The translations under genes and the position numbers were made by a program. From assembly GCA_016765685.1 (NCBI GenBank), contig JAESPR010000015.1, positions 1 through 38,050 of the forward strand: a stretch of 38,050 nt of DNA, read 5' to 3'. Origin of the DNA: Colwellia sp. GTDB taxonomy: Bacteria > Pseudomonadota > Gammaproteobacteria > Enterobacterales > Alteromonadaceae. The notes under the pieces are model-generated. The model saw only the letters and a list, made by a program, of their open reading frames with translations. It made no database searches and had not been told where the DNA came from. Below, in pieces: positions 8,292-14,949 of this stretch; position 1 is the first letter of the stretch; each line of letters begins with the position of its first letter.

Positions 8292-8323
8292 CTCATTCTC
8301 CTTTAAATTGGCGGGGTTGAGAA

Positions 8324-8683
8324 TTAGGTTACACCATCCTCTAGCCCTACAAGCATAGCGCACTCTCTCCTCATTAAGACATTCCAGCCGTCTATACCTA
8401 CCCAGTATTTTGAGGGAACGATATGCTCTGCATGGTCAGATGATAACAACGCCTTGCCGGGTAATCGTTTTATAAGAGCCAACACAACAAAATCGTCTCC
8501 CATACCGTAACGCCTAGCAACTTCACGGGGCGTGCAATTTGGTGGCCAACTGTCGTCATAATCGCTTGGGTCATCCATAGACGGGTTGTAAGGCTCAATG
8601 TCTTGAAATACATATTCTCCAATACGGTGTAAAAGAAACCAGAACAAACCAGCGATAATCGCTGTTATAATAAAACTAGTCAT
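8324..8683 (-). CDS. Unknown protein with N-terminal membrane anchor
   Basis: 119 residues. An N-terminal hydrophobic helix (about 3-19) is followed by an acidic segment (PYNPSMDDPSDYDDSWPP) and a mixed domain (CTPREVARRYGM...) that could fold on the cytoplasmic side. A strong AAAGGAGAG site lies before the ATG. Unknown function; part of the leftward operon. Confidence 0.7.
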   Translation of the reverse strand: MTSFIITAIIAGLFWFLLHRIGEYVFQDIEPYNPSMDDPSDYDDSWPPNCTPREVARRYGMGDDFVVLALIKRLPGKALLSSDHAEHIVPSKYWVGIDGWNVLMRRECAMLVGLEDGVT

Positions 8684-8704
8684 TAGGCTCTCCTTTAAAA
8701 GTTC

Positions 8705-8752
8705 GGCGGGGCGAGCATTGCTCGGGGGAGAGAAACTTGCTCAAACCCCGCC
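8705..8752 (-). other. Intercistronic RNA stem (7-bp closing stem with inner hairpin)
   Basis: GGCGGGG (8705-8711) is complementary to CCCCGCC (8746-8752) and encloses a second small hairpin, CGAGC/GCTCG at 8712-8724. It sits between two genes of the leftward operon, downstream of the stop at 8764 and upstream of the ribosome site for 8683. No T-tract follows on the minus strand, so processing, stability or partial attenuation is more likely than a classical terminator. Confidence 0.5.
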
Positions 8753-8763
8753 ACCAGTGATGG

Positions 8764-8907
8764 TTAGTCACCAGATTCTTTTGCTATAAGTTTTCGGATG
8801 ATTTCCGCACACTTCTCAGCGTTATCAGCCTTATTCGTGTAAGCCCGACCAGCCAACCATTCCGCATGGTCGTATAGCCAAGATTCAATATCTTCTAAAT
8901 TCTTCAC
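8764..8907 (-). CDS. Small unknown protein with GTG start
   Basis: 47 residues, starting GTG with AGGAGAG about 6 bases upstream. The product (KNLEDIESWLYDHAEWLAGR) is helical and acidic with several Trp residues and resembles small phage proteins of unknown role. No ATG is available in this frame near the ribosome site, so the GTG is the probable start. Confidence 0.65.
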   Translation of the reverse strand: MKNLEDIESWLYDHAEWLAGRAYTNKADNAEKCAEIIRKLIAKESGD

Positions 8908-8916
8908 GTCTCTCTC

Positions 8917-9237
8917 CTATCCCATACGCATTTCTGCGCGTTTGTTAGCCTCTAGGCCGCTATTCTCCCAAGAGCGCATCTTGATGTACTCAAGTTCAAT
9001 TCTGGCTTTATTGGCTCTCGTTTTGGCGTTCACCATTTTCTTGATGTAGTCAGCCCAATCCGGGGACGCCTTCACTTGCTTCTCAGCCTTGGATACAGGG
9101 ATATCACCCAGCACCGCCATGCGTTGCGCAAGGTAGGTTGTTTTACCCTCCTCAAGCATTCTAGCGGCGGCATCCAAATCAGCCCATTCAAGCGCCTTAA
9201 GCCTCACCTGTTCTGAATATGGTTGATTGCTATGCAT
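8917..9237 (-). CDS. Unknown protein next to SSB
   Basis: 106 residues, wholly helical and charged (MHSNQPYSEQVRLKALEWADLD start), ending with KMRSWENSGLEANKRAEMRMG. A C-terminal ExxKMRxWEN...EANKRAEMR pattern is found in small phage proteins encoded beside SSB and recombinase genes. The ATG sits directly at the SSB stop (1-base overlap), so the two are coupled. A role in single-strand DNA or recombination metabolism is inferred from context only. Confidence 0.75.
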   Translation of the reverse strand: MHSNQPYSEQVRLKALEWADLDAAARMLEEGKTTYLAQRMAVLGDIPVSKAEKQVKASPDWADYIKKMVNAKTRANKARIELEYIKMRSWENSGLEANKRAEMRMG

Positions 9238-9665
9238 TAGAACGGAATCTCGTCGTCAATTTCGGCCTTGGTTGCGAAAGATGGGTCAGCGCCACGGGGC
9301 GCACCTGAAGACTCACCACCACGGCTATCAAGCATTTGAAGCTCACCCTTAAACTTTTGCAGAATAATCTCGGTTGAGTATTTCTCTACACCGCTCTGGT
9401 CTGTCCATTTACGTGTTTGCAAAGAGCCTTGAATATAGACCTTGGAGCCTTTCTTTAGGTAATTCTCACATACCTTAACAATATGCTCATTGAAAATTAC
9501 AACACGATGAAACTCTGATTTCTCTTTACGCTCACCTGTTTGCTTATCTTTCCAGCGGTCAGATGTGGCCACAGTTAGATTGCATAAAGAGTCACCTGAA
9601 CTCATTTTCCTAATTTCTGGGTCGCGGACAATATTGCCCACCAAGATTACACTATTAACACTCAT
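9237..9665 (-). CDS. ssb: Single-stranded DNA-binding protein
   Basis: 142 residues with the bacterial SSB OB-fold pattern: NSVILVGNIVRDPEIR at the start, NLTVATSDRW, EFHRVVIF and YIQGSLQTRKW, covering residues 4-110. A short Gly/Ser linker follows, then the acidic tip DDEIPF at the C-terminus, the peptide through which SSB recruits replication and repair partners. It coats phage single-stranded DNA during replication and recombination. It overlaps the Rad52-like gene by 4 bases, a common pairing in phage recombination modules. Confidence 0.95.
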   Translation of the reverse strand: MSVNSVILVGNIVRDPEIRKMSSGDSLCNLTVATSDRWKDKQTGERKEKSEFHRVVIFNEHIVKVCENYLKKGSKVYIQGSLQTRKWTDQSGVEKYSTEIILQKFKGELQMLDSRGGESSGAPRGADPSFATKAEIDDEIPF

Positions 9666-10351
9666 GATTGTTTATCCTTTAATTCTTCTCGTTTATCTTC
9701 GTACAAATCCTTCATTGAATCAGCCCATGATAGAGGCAAGATGGGCATATAATCATCCTCAATCATTGCCCAAATATCACTCACTGACTCTAAGTCTACA
9801 GCTCCGTTAAGAAGCTCTTTAATCTTATTGTTAAGCCCGTCACGCTTTGCTTGTGCAGCGCTTAGCCGCTTAGGTGGCGCGTTAGGGTCGATAACGTTTG
9901 CTTGCGTCTTATCATAAAGAGCTAGACCGAATGGATTACCAAAGGTCATAAACGCGCGCTTCATTGCGTCCGTTTCGGCCTCTTTAACAGCTCCCTCGAT
10001 AGCGTCTCCGATTGCGTTAGGTTTGCCCATTCCAGACCCAAAGCCCGTGCCCTCTCGGGTCACACCACACACTACAACTCTAACCATACTCACATATGAC
10101 ACGCGCCATTGCTCGTAATCAGGCTTTCCGTTGTATCCCTTGATAAGTACAAGATCACGGCTAGTCTCTATCATGCTAACGGTTTCACGCGTCCAGCTAT
10201 CGTAACCAAAAATCCTGTTAGCTTCGGCTATTACATGCCACCCCTCAACATAAGATAAGGTGGTTTTACCCTTTTCCCTCGTCTTGACGTGCTTAAGGTC
10301 TAATGGTCCAGCAAGTATAATCTTGCTATCTTCCACCATAAATTCGCTCAT
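9662..10351 (-). CDS. Rad52-family single-strand annealing protein
   Basis: 229 residues. The segment EGWHVIAEANRIFGYDSW (about 36-53) and the later GKPNAIGDAIEGAVKEAETDAMKRA with FGNPFGLALYD are the characteristic core of phage Rad52/22-type recombinases. The C-terminal quarter is charged and helical and likely flexible. The family anneals SSB-coated strands to drive phage recombination and concatemer formation. Adjacent SSB supports this. No exonuclease partner is evident nearby. Confidence 0.9.
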   Translation of the reverse strand: MSEFMVEDSKIILAGPLDLKHVKTREKGKTTLSYVEGWHVIAEANRIFGYDSWTRETVSMIETSRDLVLIKGYNGKPDYEQWRVSYVSMVRVVVCGVTREGTGFGSGMGKPNAIGDAIEGAVKEAETDAMKRAFMTFGNPFGLALYDKTQANVIDPNAPPKRLSAAQAKRDGLNNKIKELLNGAVDLESVSDIWAMIEDDYMPILPLSWADSMKDLYEDKREELKDKQS

Positions 10352-10572
10352 TACATCCCCGCCTCTTTTAATAATTCAATCTGGTCTCTACCGTCCAATG
10401 CTTCGTTATATGTGTCACATCGCAGCATCATTCCCGATGATAGATTGTTAATTTCTCTTAATCGGCCATAAACCTTCAGTGAGGCCTCTATTGGCAGCTG
10501 GCTTAATTTATCCTTGATGCTGTTAAGGGTAAGCATAGCTTGGATAACGTCCTGCTCTATATCTTCACTCAT
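10351..10572 (-). CDS. Unknown helical early protein
   Basis: 73 residues, acidic and helical (MSEDIEQDVIQAMLTLNSIKD), coupled at both ends: its start overlaps the stop of the 40-residue gene upstream and its stop overlaps the Rad52-like ATG. No domain recognised; the context suggests an accessory of the recombination module. Confidence 0.7.
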   Translation of the reverse strand: MSEDIEQDVIQAMLTLNSIKDKLSQLPIEASLKVYGRLREINNLSSGMMLRCDTYNEALDGRDQIELLKEAGM

Positions 10573-10691
10573 AATGACAATCCTTTATCTGATGCTGTTG
10601 CAGCGTATATGAACGCTATAAATCCCCACGTAAATGCTAGCAAAATAGCCGCCTTACTCGCTGTTATAATCCAGCTCTCTTGATGTCTCAT
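10569..10691 (-). CDS. Tiny single-pass membrane protein
   Basis: 40 residues (MRHQESWIITASKAAILLAF...) with one hydrophobic segment at about 13-31. ATGA overlaps at both ends (with 10688 upstream and 10572 downstream) make it part of an unbroken coupled series, the best evidence that this very short frame is translated. Function unknown. Confidence 0.6.
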   Translation of the reverse strand: MRHQESWIITASKAAILLAFTWGFIAFIYAATASDKGLSL

Positions 10692-10945
10692 CTTCCATTC
10701 TCCTGATCTGACCGACCCTCTGCAATAGCCGCCGAGCGGTTGGCGTCAAAGTCTAAATCTTCTGTACTCAATATCTCGCCCCAAACCTCTTCTGTTTTAC
10801 ATTCAGGGCATTCCTCAGTGACGGCTTTCATTCCCGTGGCGTCATAATAAGGAAAGGCTACATTGTCCGTTCTATCCTCTACCCAGCAACACCCACAGTT
10901 ATCAGCAGGGCATTGAAACACAGCCTCATGGAAATACCGGGTCAT
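10688..10945 (-). CDS. Cys-rich, zinc-ribbon-like protein
   Basis: 85 residues with Cys clusters CPADNCGCCW (about 12-21) and ECPEC (about 45-49), the spacing of a small zinc-binding fold. The C-terminal third is acidic. An Asn/Asp-rich tail ends just at the overlap with the next ATG. DNA, RNA or protein binding cannot be told apart. Confidence 0.7.
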   Translation of the reverse strand: MTRYFHEAVFQCPADNCGCCWVEDRTDNVAFPYYDATGMKAVTEECPECKTEEVWGEILSTEDLDFDANRSAAIAEGRSDQENGR

Positions 10946-10946
10946 A

Positions 10947-11162
10947 TCAATTCACCTTGCATTTTTCGTTAATTCTATGAGCGCGGTCTACTTCCATAAG
11001 CGCACCCATAAGGCTCTTCATTTCCTGAAACGACATATCAATATAACCATTGTTGGTGCGAATACTTATCTCGCTGCCAGATGGCAGAAAATCGGCAACA
11101 ACTTGGCCGTCTAACGACTCTTTGTCCGTCCATCTCAAGTATAATTCTGTTGTTACGGTCAT
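10947..11162 (-). CDS. Unknown first gene of leftward early operon
   Basis: 71 residues (MTVTTELYLRWTDKESLDG). Beta-rich N-terminal half, helical C-terminal half. It is the first gene behind the leftward promoter, with AAAGGAGAG about 6 bases before the ATG and a 5' leader of only about 20 bases. First-gene position suggests a regulator or host-interaction protein but no motif supports a choice. Confidence 0.7.
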   Translation of the reverse strand: MTVTTELYLRWTDKESLDGQVVADFLPSGSEISIRTNNGYIDMSFQEMKSLMGALMEVDRAHRINEKCKVN

Positions 11163-11186
11163 CTCAATCTCTCCTTTGATGCCCTC

Positions 11187-11214
11187 ACCATAACAGCCTT
11201 TATATTGACGTCAA
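11187..11214 (-). promoter_or_regulatory. Leftward early promoter
   Basis: On the minus strand TTGACG (11214-11209), a 16-base spacer and TATGGT (11192-11187) form a sigma70-type promoter. The -10 element is followed at once by GAGG, then CAAAGGAGA, the same arrangement as at 24257-24229 and 14032-14059. Drives the SSB/Rad52 operon. Confidence 0.65.
11204..11214. promoter_or_regulatory. Palindromic operator candidate in divergent control region
   Basis: TTGACGTCAA (11205-11214) is a perfect 10-bp palindrome that also supplies the -35 of the leftward promoter. It lies between divergently transcribed genes, one of which (11265) encodes a small HTH protein. Binding here would block the leftward promoter. 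The same 13 bases, ATATTGACGTCAA, recur at 22937-22949 inside a fibre gene. Confidence 0.45.
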
Positions 11215-11230
11215 CCCACAAAATGAGTGC

Positions 11231-11258
11231 TTGCATTCAAATATATATAGAGTAGGGT
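11231..11258 (+). promoter_or_regulatory. Rightward early promoter, possibly giving a leaderless mRNA
   Basis: TTGCAT (11231-11236), a 16-base spacer and TAGGGT (11253-11258) match the spacing and sequence of the 14032-14059 promoter (TTGCAT-16-TAGAGT). If correct, transcription would begin at about 11265, the ATG of the HTH gene, so that mRNA would be leaderless or nearly so. No convincing Shine-Dalgarno precedes that ATG. Confidence 0.45.
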
Positions 11259-11264
11259 TTATAC

Positions 11265-11504
11265 ATGTCTAAAAACATTAAACAGATATTGGGCCTATTT
11301 GGGTCACATGCTAAAGTGGCTAAAGCTGCTGGCATGAAAGGGGCTTCCGGTGTTGAAAACTGGATAGCCAGAGATAGTATTCCTCATGAGAAAAGGCTAA
11401 ATCTACTACGCAATTGTGAACAGTTCGGAGTTAACCGGGTCACTCTTTGCGGGTTACTGCTGGATGATTACTTCAATATTTTAACGGGTAAAGAAAATGG
11501 ATGA
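11265..11504 (+). CDS. Small HTH regulator, Cro/YdaS-like
   Basis: 79 residues. LFGSHAKVAKAAGMKGASGVENWIARDSIP (about 11-40; shown in part: residues SHAKVAKAAGM, then GVENWIARDSIP) has the layout of a Cro/YdaS helix-turn-helix, with the W-I-A-R-x-x-I-P recognition-helix ending typical of that group. It is the first rightward gene, divergent from the SSB operon and next to the TTGACGTCAA palindrome, the classical place for a Cro-type repressor. No partner repressor of CI length with a protease domain is seen. Confidence 0.78.
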   Translation: MSKNIKQILGLFGSHAKVAKAAGMKGASGVENWIARDSIPHEKRLNLLRNCEQFGVNRVTLCGLLLDDYFNILTGKENG

Positions 11505-11721
11505 TTTCACTCAATGGTCGGTCTGGAATAAAAAACGCATTATCACACAGATAGACAGCCTTAGTGGCAAGCTAAGTATTTCACAGCGTCGCTATATGTA
11601 TCAGACACTGATTTCAGAGCTTAAAAAGGCGCTAAAGGTGCTTGATGGTAAAAAGGATATTGCTCAAGAGTTGGATATTAAGGCGTGGGAAGAGCTGGGC
11701 TCTAAACATGGAGACATATAG
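11497..11721 (+). CDS. Unknown helical protein
   Basis: 74 residues (MDDFTQWSVWNKKRIITQIDS), lysine-rich and helical, overlapping the HTH gene by 8 bases and ending directly before the HNH gene's ATG. No recognised domain. Confidence 0.68.
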   Translation: MDDFTQWSVWNKKRIITQIDSLSGKLSISQRRYMYQTLISELKKALKVLDGKKDIAQELDIKAWEELGSKHGDI

Positions 11722-12099
11722 ATGAGAACGAATTTCTCGAAAGCTACCAAGGTTGGCGCTCTAAAAAGATGTGGAGGAAAATGCGAGGTCCACAGATTGG
11801 ATAGTAGTTGCTGCGGGGACATCCCCGATTCGTGCGAAAACATAGCCAAAGAACTGGACCATATTTTCCCTGACGCTCTTGGCGGTGACGTTTCATTAGA
11901 GAATAGCGCTTATTTGTGCCGGGAATGCCATTTTCAAAAAACACGATCAGACCGTAAATACATGGCTCGGCGAAATAAACACGTTGTTAACCGAGACAGG
12001 CCAGACAAGAAGGGGCCGAAACAGAAGATGGTATCTAGGCCATTCAATAAAGCATTTAAGAAGAAATTTGACGGAACCGTTGAAAGGAGAATGAAATGA
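11722..12099 (+). CDS. HNH nuclease-like protein
   Basis: 125 residues. The core ELDHIFPDALGGDVSLENSA (about 45-64) followed by YLCRECHFQKT carries the H, N and H of an HNH motif plus Cys pairs (CEVH...CC and CREC) that would hold a zinc. The C-terminal 45 residues are strongly basic. HNH proteins cut DNA in packaging, homing or restriction settings. Here it lies in an early operon, far from the terminase, so recombination or DNA processing is as likely as packaging. The ATG abuts the previous stop. Confidence 0.82.
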   Translation: MRTNFSKATKVGALKRCGGKCEVHRLDSSCCGDIPDSCENIAKELDHIFPDALGGDVSLENSAYLCRECHFQKTRSDRKYMARRNKHVVNRDRPDKKGPKQKMVSRPFNKAFKKKFDGTVERRMK

Positions 12100-12347
12100 T
12101 TAAGTTTATAGCGAGGCTGATTGTCTACAGCCCGTTCGTCGCTGCTCTATTATATGTGCTGTACCAAGGATTTTCGCGGTATTCGTACGAAATGGGGGTT
12201 GGTTTTGTTTTTTGCGTTAGCGTGGTTGTTTTTGCGTTAGCGTGGTTGTTTTTGTGTTTTGAGAAAGAAAAGAACACCCTATCACGAAGACTAATGACGC
12301 TCGCTGAGCTTAATGAAGCTATTGCCGACCTAGACAAAGGAGAATGA
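12096..12347 (+). CDS. Small membrane protein containing a 20-bp tandem duplication
   Basis: 83 residues, overlapping the HNH stop (ATGA). Two hydrophobic segments (about 5-24 and 34-55) are followed by a charged helix. The second segment is encoded across two exact 20-bp units (12211-12250). As 20 is not a multiple of three, the two copies are read in different frames and give VSVVV and then ALAWLF. Function unknown. Confidence 0.68.
   Translation: MIKFIARLIVYSPFVAALLYVLYQGFSRYSYEMGVGFVFCVSVVVFALAWLFLCFEKEKNTLSRRLMTLAELNEAIADLDKGE
12211..12250 (+). repeat. Exact 20-bp tandem duplication inside a coding region
   Basis: TTTGCGTTAGCGTGGTTGTT occurs at 12211-12230 and again at 12231-12250; a degenerate third start (TTTGTG) follows. 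Loss of one unit would shift the frame and give a stop within three codons, truncating the membrane protein. Confidence 0.95.
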
Positions 12348-12348
12348 A

Positions 12349-12558
12349 ATGAGCCAGAAACATGATGTATTGAGAGCCCTAAAGCGTCCGGGTATGTTTA
12401 GATTAACGCCCCGGTTTGCCCTACTTAACTTCGGCTGTTTCCGCTTAGCAGCTAGGATTTTTGAGCTTCGCAATGATGGTCACGACATTCTAACGACTAG
12501 AACGGATGAGGGTCATGCTATTTATACGCTGATAGGGGAAAATCATGATTGTACTTGA
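12349..12558 (+). CDS. HTH_39-type small DNA-binding protein
   Basis: 69 residues: MSQKHDVLRALKRPG, then ALLNFGCFRLAARIFELRNDGHDI and a C-terminal beta-hairpin (HAIYTLIGE). This layout, with FGCFRLAARI.ELR..GH.I, is the winged-helix family often found as small phage genes (Pfam name HTH_39). Likely a DNA-binding accessory. It follows the previous stop by one base with AAAGGAGA inside the upstream 3' end. Confidence 0.82.
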   Translation: MSQKHDVLRALKRPGMFRLTPRFALLNFGCFRLAARIFELRNDGHDILTTRTDEGHAIYTLIGENHDCT

Positions 12559-12778
12559 TACATGGTGGGAGATTTATTTGCTTTTTGCCGTATCGATATG
12601 GAGTGTTTGTTGTATAGGAAACATCATTGATATCTTTTTTAATAACTCAAAAATTCAAGGAGGTTCTGGTTTTAGCAAGTTTGCTAAACTAACTTGGCTT
12701 CCATTGCTCGCGGGCTCTATGTTTCCAGCAATACCATTTCTATTAATCCGTGATTTGTGGAGACGCAGAAATGATTAG
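12545..12778 (+). CDS. Two-pass membrane protein
   Basis: 77 residues with hydrophobic stretches at about 9-30 and 45-68 and a basic end (RDLWRRRND). It overlaps genes on both sides by 8-14 bases, so translation is coupled. Unknown function. Confidence 0.65.
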   Translation: MIVLDTWWEIYLLFAVSIWSVCCIGNIIDIFFNNSKIQGGSGFSKFAKLTWLPLLAGSMFPAIPFLLIRDLWRRRND

Positions 12779-13142
12779 AGTCACCCTACCCTACCCACCA
12801 GCCAAGCTTAACCCGAATAAAAGGCTTCACTGGGCTGTAAAGGCTAAAGCGGTGAAAGCGTATCGTCATGATTGTTATTTGCTCGCAAAAAGCGTTATGT
12901 TTTCTACACGCACTAAAGCCGCTATCTGCGCGTTTGCTTGCGAAAACAAGTTGCCTATTAAAATTATATTTCATTACCCAGATAAGCGACGCAGGGACCG
13001 CGACAATGCCATAGCGTCGTTTAAAGCCGGTGCCGATGGCGTTGCTGATGCTATCGGTGTGGATGATGCTGATTGGACACCGACTTATCTGGTGGGTGAT
13101 GTGGTTAAGGGTGGAGCCGTAGTCATTAAAATAGGAATTTAA
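12771..13142 (+). CDS. rusA: RusA-family Holliday-junction resolvase
   Basis: 123 residues from the ATG at 12771 (GGAG about 9 bases upstream). The N-terminal strand IRVTLPYPPAKLNPNKRLHW and the signature DKRRRDRDNAIASFKAGADG, with conserved Asp residues (about 62-75), then GVDDADWTP are diagnostic of RusA. The enzyme resolves four-way junctions arising in phage replication and recombination and works naturally with the SSB/Rad52-like pair of the leftward operon. Confidence 0.93.
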   Translation: MIRVTLPYPPAKLNPNKRLHWAVKAKAVKAYRHDCYLLAKSVMFSTRTKAAICAFACENKLPIKIIFHYPDKRRRDRDNAIASFKAGADGVADAIGVDDADWTPTYLVGDVVKGGAVVIKIGI

Positions 13143-13153
13143 AGGAGAGAGAA

Positions 13154-13345
13154 ATGAGCCATTTTGTAGCGCAGAAGGTAAACTATTTTCAGTCTAAAAT
13201 AATGAACCATAGAGGTAGACTTGTAGGATGGGCTAAGCAGGAGCCGGGTAGAACTTGGCACCTATACGGCCTTAATGGAGAGAGAATAGCACACAAGCGT
13301 ATAACCAGCCCTGAGGATGCGGCTATTGTAATGCAAAGTTTATAG
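13154..13345 (+). CDS. Small unknown protein
   Basis: 63 residues with a well-placed AAAGGAGAGAGAA before the ATG. Basic, beta-rich middle part (GRLVGWAKQEPGRTWHLYGL) and a helical end. No recognised family. Confidence 0.7.
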   Translation: MSHFVAQKVNYFQSKIMNHRGRLVGWAKQEPGRTWHLYGLNGERIAHKRITSPEDAAIVMQSL

Positions 13346-13356
13346 AGGAGAGAATT

Positions 13357-13698
13357 ATGACCGATACACCATATAATGGACCAATAACTAAACGTGTTTT
13401 TGTTAAGGACATTCTTAAGCAAACGGCGGAGGTCACGGGTGTCCCTGCCGATGTTATTTCAGGCAAAATAAAGACGAGAATTGTTGTTAGGGCTCGGCAC
13501 AAATTCTTTTATGATTGCGTGGATAAGCTTGAACTTGGTTGCCATCGTGTTGGTGCGATAGCCGGGTTTAATCACGCAACCGTGATGAACGGTGTTGATT
13601 TGCACGCTAGGAGAAATGATTTGCCGCGAGTTAGTAATTACGACGGAATTAAACACAGGGCGGCTAATTTAGCTCGATACCACGATAATAAGCCTTGA
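13357..13698 (+). CDS. Stand-alone DnaA domain IV-like DNA-binding protein
   Basis: 113 residues. From about 15 to 95 the protein follows DnaA's C-terminal origin-binding domain: VKDILKQTAEVTGVPADVI (first helices), RIVVRARHKFFYDCV (basic helix), RVGAIAGFNHATVMNGV, where NHATV (72-76) matches the DHTTV-type signature that reads the DnaA box. There is no AAA+ ATPase part, so it cannot load helicase by itself. It could mark or compete for an origin. It lies directly before the gene-free region 13699-14081. Confidence 0.85.
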   Translation: MTDTPYNGPITKRVFVKDILKQTAEVTGVPADVISGKIKTRIVVRARHKFFYDCVDKLELGCHRVGAIAGFNHATVMNGVDLHARRNDLPRVSNYDGIKHRAANLARYHDNKP

Positions 13699-13986
13699 TT
13701 TATTAGGGTTGTGGGCTTATACATTTGGTTCTTCCCTTTATGAGAATGGGGTGGAGATGAATACGCGCCCGGCTCTTCGAAAGCTGGGCTATTTAAACGA
13801 AAATCGGACTGTGTCTAAACTGTGAGTTAATAGCTTGCTTCTTAATTACTGATTTTGTTTAGCCGGACCGAAAGCGTCCAACCGCTGGTCTAATTAATCA
13901 GTTGAGTTAATTCAAAGATAGCCGGAGTGAAGCCTCAAAAGTTCCGTTCCATTTATTCTGTATAATCAGTCTTAAATAGAAGTTCT
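13699..13986 (+). other. Gene-free region: hairpins and short repeats, candidate origin or structured transcript
   Basis: No ORF. Contents: an 8-bp hairpin GCCCGGCT/AGCTGGGC at 13767-13789; a GNRA-type hairpin GGACC-GAAA-G(C)GTCC at 13864-13878; AATCAGT at 13897-13903 and 13966-13972 and its inverse ACTGATT at 13848-13854; TGAGTTAAT twice (13822, 13903); TAGCCGGA twice (13860, 13919); AT-rich stretches between. TTATACATT near 13718 weakly resembles a DnaA box. It follows a DnaA-domain gene and ends in a terminator, so either an origin or a small RNA would fit. Confidence 0.5.
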
Positions 13987-14016
13987 GCCTCTTGGGAAAC
14001 CTGGAGGCTTTTCTTT
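13987..14016 (+). terminator. Intrinsic terminator of the rightward early operon
   Basis: Stem GCCTCT/GGAGGC closed by a GG-GAAA-CC tetraloop hairpin with one T-T mismatch (13987-14008), followed directly by TTTTCTTT. It separates the 11265-13698 genes from the next promoter at 14032. Confidence 0.8.
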
Positions 14017-14031
14017 GTCTGTAATTAGGGC

Positions 14032-14059
14032 TTGCATGTAGTACACAGTCGTATAGAGT
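14032..14059 (+). promoter_or_regulatory. Promoter of the small-gene operon
   Basis: TTGCAT (14032-14037), 16-base spacer, TAGAGT (14054-14059), then GAGG and CAAAGGAGA leading to the ATG at 14082. The same order of -10, GAGG and ribosome site occurs at both leftward promoters. Confidence 0.6.
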
Positions 14060-14081
14060 GAGGCTAACAAAGGAGAACGCA

Positions 14082-14339
14082 ATGAGCAAGCAATCAGCCG
14101 AGCAGATTCGCCTTATGGTAAACACGAAGGAATTGGAGAGAATAATGCCTAGCGCAATCACATATCGCGACCATGAGATAACGATATCATTTCGGGTACT
14201 GGCCCCTAATTTTGAATATGCCCATAAGGACTATGACGGCATCGGAAACGACGAACGACATGGCGCAGAGGACACCATCCAAGAATGTAAAGAAGCCATA
14301 GACGAATGGCATATAGAACAAGGAGAGAATGATGACTAA
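14082..14339 (+). CDS. Unknown first gene of the small-gene operon
   Basis: 85 residues from the ATG at 14082 with AAAGGAGAAC 5 bases upstream; an upstream ATG at 14058 overlaps the -10 element and is not used. Acidic, mixed fold (MSKQSAEQIRLMVNTKELER), ending EQGENDD. The last codons contain the ribosome site for the next gene. Confidence 0.75.
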   Translation: MSKQSAEQIRLMVNTKELERIMPSAITYRDHEITISFRVLAPNFEYAHKDYDGIGNDERHGAEDTIQECKEAIDEWHIEQGENDD

Positions 14340-14949
14340 TGAAGATAAAGAAGTGATTGAGAGAGCTATTGACCTCTTGGAGATGGTTGGGCGTGTATCT
14401 GACTCAGCTAAAGAAATCGCTCTGGCGCTGCGAGGGGTTATTGAGGGCTCCGACCTTGACTTGCCGCCCGTGTACTCGTCACAAGCCCTTGAGAAGAAGT
14501 TAAAGGGTAATCCTTTAATTGTAACGACATTCTCTATTATTGATGAGATTGTTTATCTAGGTGATTACGATCCTAGCGGAAGCAGATTCCCAATATCGGA
14601 TGCTGACAAGCTAGAGGCTTTTATTGCTCATGCGAAAGTTCTTAAAGAGTGGTCGTTCCCCTGTGAGCTAAAAGACAGCGCTACAGGCCCGAATAGCCCC
14701 CGTGTTAAGGATTTGGTGTGGGAAGAGTCTAGCTGCACGGAGTCTCAAGTCATATCAATATCAGAATGTGTTGACGGAATGCCAGCGCCCTATCGTGTAG
14801 TGGTAGATTTCGACATCACGTGCATCGTTGCTGTGGTTGGTGGCAGGGAGTTGAGCACACACAAGACCTCTGACGAAGCTAAAGCAGCCTGCCAAGAAGA
14901 CTATACCCGCCGTATTCTATCAGCATTACAAGGAGAAGGTGATGAGTAG
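14332..14949 (+). CDS. Unknown protein with N-terminus related to the gene at 15265
   Basis: 205 residues. An ATG at 14329 also exists, but 14332 is better spaced from AAGGAG. The start TNEDKEVIERAIDLLEM resembles the NSEDKELIDTAALVIEL start of the gene at 15265, suggesting an ancient duplication of the N-terminal helix. The rest is mixed alpha/beta with no recognised motif. Ends LQGEGDE. Confidence 0.72.
   Translation: MTNEDKEVIERAIDLLEMVGRVSDSAKEIALALRGVIEGSDLDLPPVYSSQALEKKLKGNPLIVTTFSIIDEIVYLGDYDPSGSRFPISDADKLEAFIAHAKVLKEWSFPCELKDSATGPNSPRVKDLVWEESSCTESQVISISECVDGMPAPYRVVVDFDITCIVAVVGGRELSTHKTSDEAKAACQEDYTRRILSALQGEGDE

Noticed and set aside
11265-11504. CI-type lysogeny repressor
   Set aside because: Only a 79-residue HTH protein; no C-terminal protease/dimerisation domain and no integrase anywhere, so a lysogeny switch is not supported.
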